The notes under the pieces: model-generated
Told to the model about the DNA's origin: nothing
Seen by the model: the letters and a program-made list of their open reading frames with translations, nothing else
Databases searched by the model: none
Part shown: piece by piece, positions 62,947 through 64,000 of the stretch
Numbering within the stretch: the first letter of the stretch is position 1
Layout of the letters: the number at the start of each line of letters is the position of its first letter
DNA from: Rhynochetos jubatus
Lineage: Eukaryota > Chordata > Aves > Eurypygiformes > Rhynochetidae
Assembly: GCA_027574665.1 (NCBI GenBank)
Contig: CM050651.1
Coordinates: 5,023,501 to 5,087,500, forward strand
DNA length: 64,000 nucleotides
Reading direction: 5' to 3'
Made by a program: the position numbers and the translations under genes

Positions 62947-63059
62947 ATCATAGAATCATGGAATGGTTTGGGTTGGAAGGGACCTCCAAGAGCATCTAGT
63001 TCCAACACCCCTGCCATGGGCAGGGACACCCTCCACTAGACCAGGTTGCTCCAAGCCTC
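62947..63059 (-). mobile_element. CR1 LINE 3' end
   Basis: On the plus strand it reads ATCATAGAATCATGGAATGG, GGTTGGAAGGGACCTCC, AACACCCCTGCCATGGGCAGG and CACTAGACCAGGTTGCTCCA: the reverse complement of the CR1 3' UTR and tail, so the element lies on the minus strand. It is 5'-truncated at about 63059. The tail has two copies of the terminal short repeat (ATCATAGA, ATCATGGA). Confidence 0.95.
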
Positions 63060-63789
63060 ATTTCCTGAAGAGTCAGATTTCTTCTATGACATGTACAGCT
63101 TGAATTGCTACGTTCCTAACAGCACTGACAAATACTCTTGGCTGGGTGCTGTCACAGCAGCAGTACATGGCCACGCTGACCTGCGGCACAGGCCCTGCTC
63201 CTCATGGGCATGACAGCAAAGGGAGCTGCGAGCCGCTGTGGTGGCACTCGGTGCACTCGCTGTGCTCCCGCGGGCTGTCTTTGTTCTCCAGACCTGTTCG
63301 CCTTACAACTTCTTGAACAGGATGGTACTCCTCATTAGCAAAGCTTTTGAATTACTGAAAAGCTGTGTAACACTTAATTAGTCTTTATCTTTACAAGTAA
63401 TAAAACGAGCACCTTTTGGTAAAAGAAGGCAGTCTCTGGGATGCCGCTGGATAACAGCAAGTTTTTGATTTTCTATTCAAACAGCTATCAAACAGATTAT
63501 AATTTTAGCTTCATTATTTGGCTAATTCACATTTCCTTAAGAGACACATGAGAGCAGGTTTATAAATATTGCAACAAAGAAACCTGGAGTCAACAATAAG
63601 TGTGGTTTCGAAGCTGTCATGAGAACAATACTTGTAAAAATACAGTTTGTATTACCTGAAAACTGTTTGGTGTTTGGTAGTTTCATTTAAATAGAAATGT
63701 TCAAGAACTTCTGACACTTTCGCAATTTACCTGTTGATTATTGACACACGGCGTCTTTGTTTTGAATCACGCACAAGTCCTGTGAGGAG
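63060..63789. other. Unique DNA between two CR1 pieces
   Basis: About 0.7 kb. A somewhat GC-rich patch at 63130-63300 is followed by AT-rich sequence. No gene or other repeat is recognised. Confidence 0.55.
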
Positions 63790-64000
63790 GGGGTTCAGCC
63801 TGGAGAAGAGCAGGCTCAGGGGAGACCTGATCACTCTCTACAGGTACCTGAAAGGAGGTTGCACAGGGGTGGTTGTTGGTCTCTTCTCCCAGGTAACAAG
63901 TGACAGGACAAGAGAAAAGAGCATCAAGTTGCGCCAGGGAAGGTTTAGATTGGATATTAGGAAAAAATTTCTTCACTGAAAGGGCTGTCAAGCACTGGAA
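63790..64000 (+). mobile_element. CR1 LINE 3' region, cut by window end
   Basis: Contains TTCAGCCTGGAGAAGAGCAGG, GGGGAGACCTGATCACTCTC, AGGTACCTGAAAGGAGG, GTGACAGGACAAGAG, 'TTTAGATTGGATATTAGG' and AAATTTCTTCACTGA, then 'GTCAAGCACTGGAA': the CR1 3' UTR upstream of the part seen in the other copies. The element must continue past the window; the last 150-200 bases to its tail are missing. It is longer than the other three pieces and in the opposite orientation to the copy at 62947. The incidental ORFs here are not coding. Confidence 0.95.

Noticed and set aside
1-64000. CRISPR arrays, operons, bacterial promoters, tRNA, rRNA or snRNA genes
   Set aside because: None seen. The repeat content is that of a bird nuclear genome, and no RNA-gene signature was recognised on either strand.

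Overview
The window reads as vertebrate, almost certainly avian, nuclear DNA. The best evidence is the interspersed repeats. Four CR1 LINE pieces carry the typical avian CR1 3' region ('GGTTGGAACT(A/G)GATGAT', then 'CCTTCCAACCCAAACC', then a GATTCTGT-like tail). Two solo LTRs have the long 'TGTYGTGGTTTAACYCC' terminus of a common avian endogenous-retrovirus LTR group. I saw no mammalian Alu, B1 or L1 sequence and no bacterial gene organisation. The species cannot be named from this sequence.

Nearly all of the window is AT-rich single-copy DNA that looks intergenic or intronic. The longest ATG-initiated ORF outside tandem repeats is 149 codons. At roughly 40% GC (judged by eye), several ORFs over 100 codons and about one near 150 are expected by chance in six frames of 64 kb. 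None of the ORFs resembles a family I recognise, so I do not call them genes.

Layout. 1-4.6 kb: unique non-coding DNA. 4.6-8.1 kb: two solo LTRs in opposite orientation; the second has a perfect 5-bp target-site duplication. 8.1-22.4 kb: unique DNA with one coding-like decayed stretch near 9.7-10.3 kb and one candidate minus-strand exon near 15.0 kb. 22.4-23.5 kb: a GC- and CpG-rich block with YY1-like and GC-box motifs (possible promoter or CpG island), then a CR1 tail. 23.5-36.9 kb: unique DNA with two homeodomain-motif-rich stretches and an old hairpin-type repeat remnant near 31.5 kb. 37.0-39.4 kb, minus strand: four splice-bounded open segments, all in phase 0, which together could encode about 160 residues; this is the best candidate for an unannotated gene but is unproven. 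39.4-60 kb: unique DNA with several perfect palindromes, a CR1 tail at 48.9 kb and a candidate plus-strand exon at 57.2 kb. 60.0-60.25 kb: a 7 x 35-bp minisatellite. 62.7-64 kb: purine/pyrimidine-alternating DNA and two CR1 pieces in opposite orientation, the last cut by the window end.

I found no RNA gene, CRISPR array or gene cluster. Exon calls come from splice signals plus open frame only and are given low confidence.
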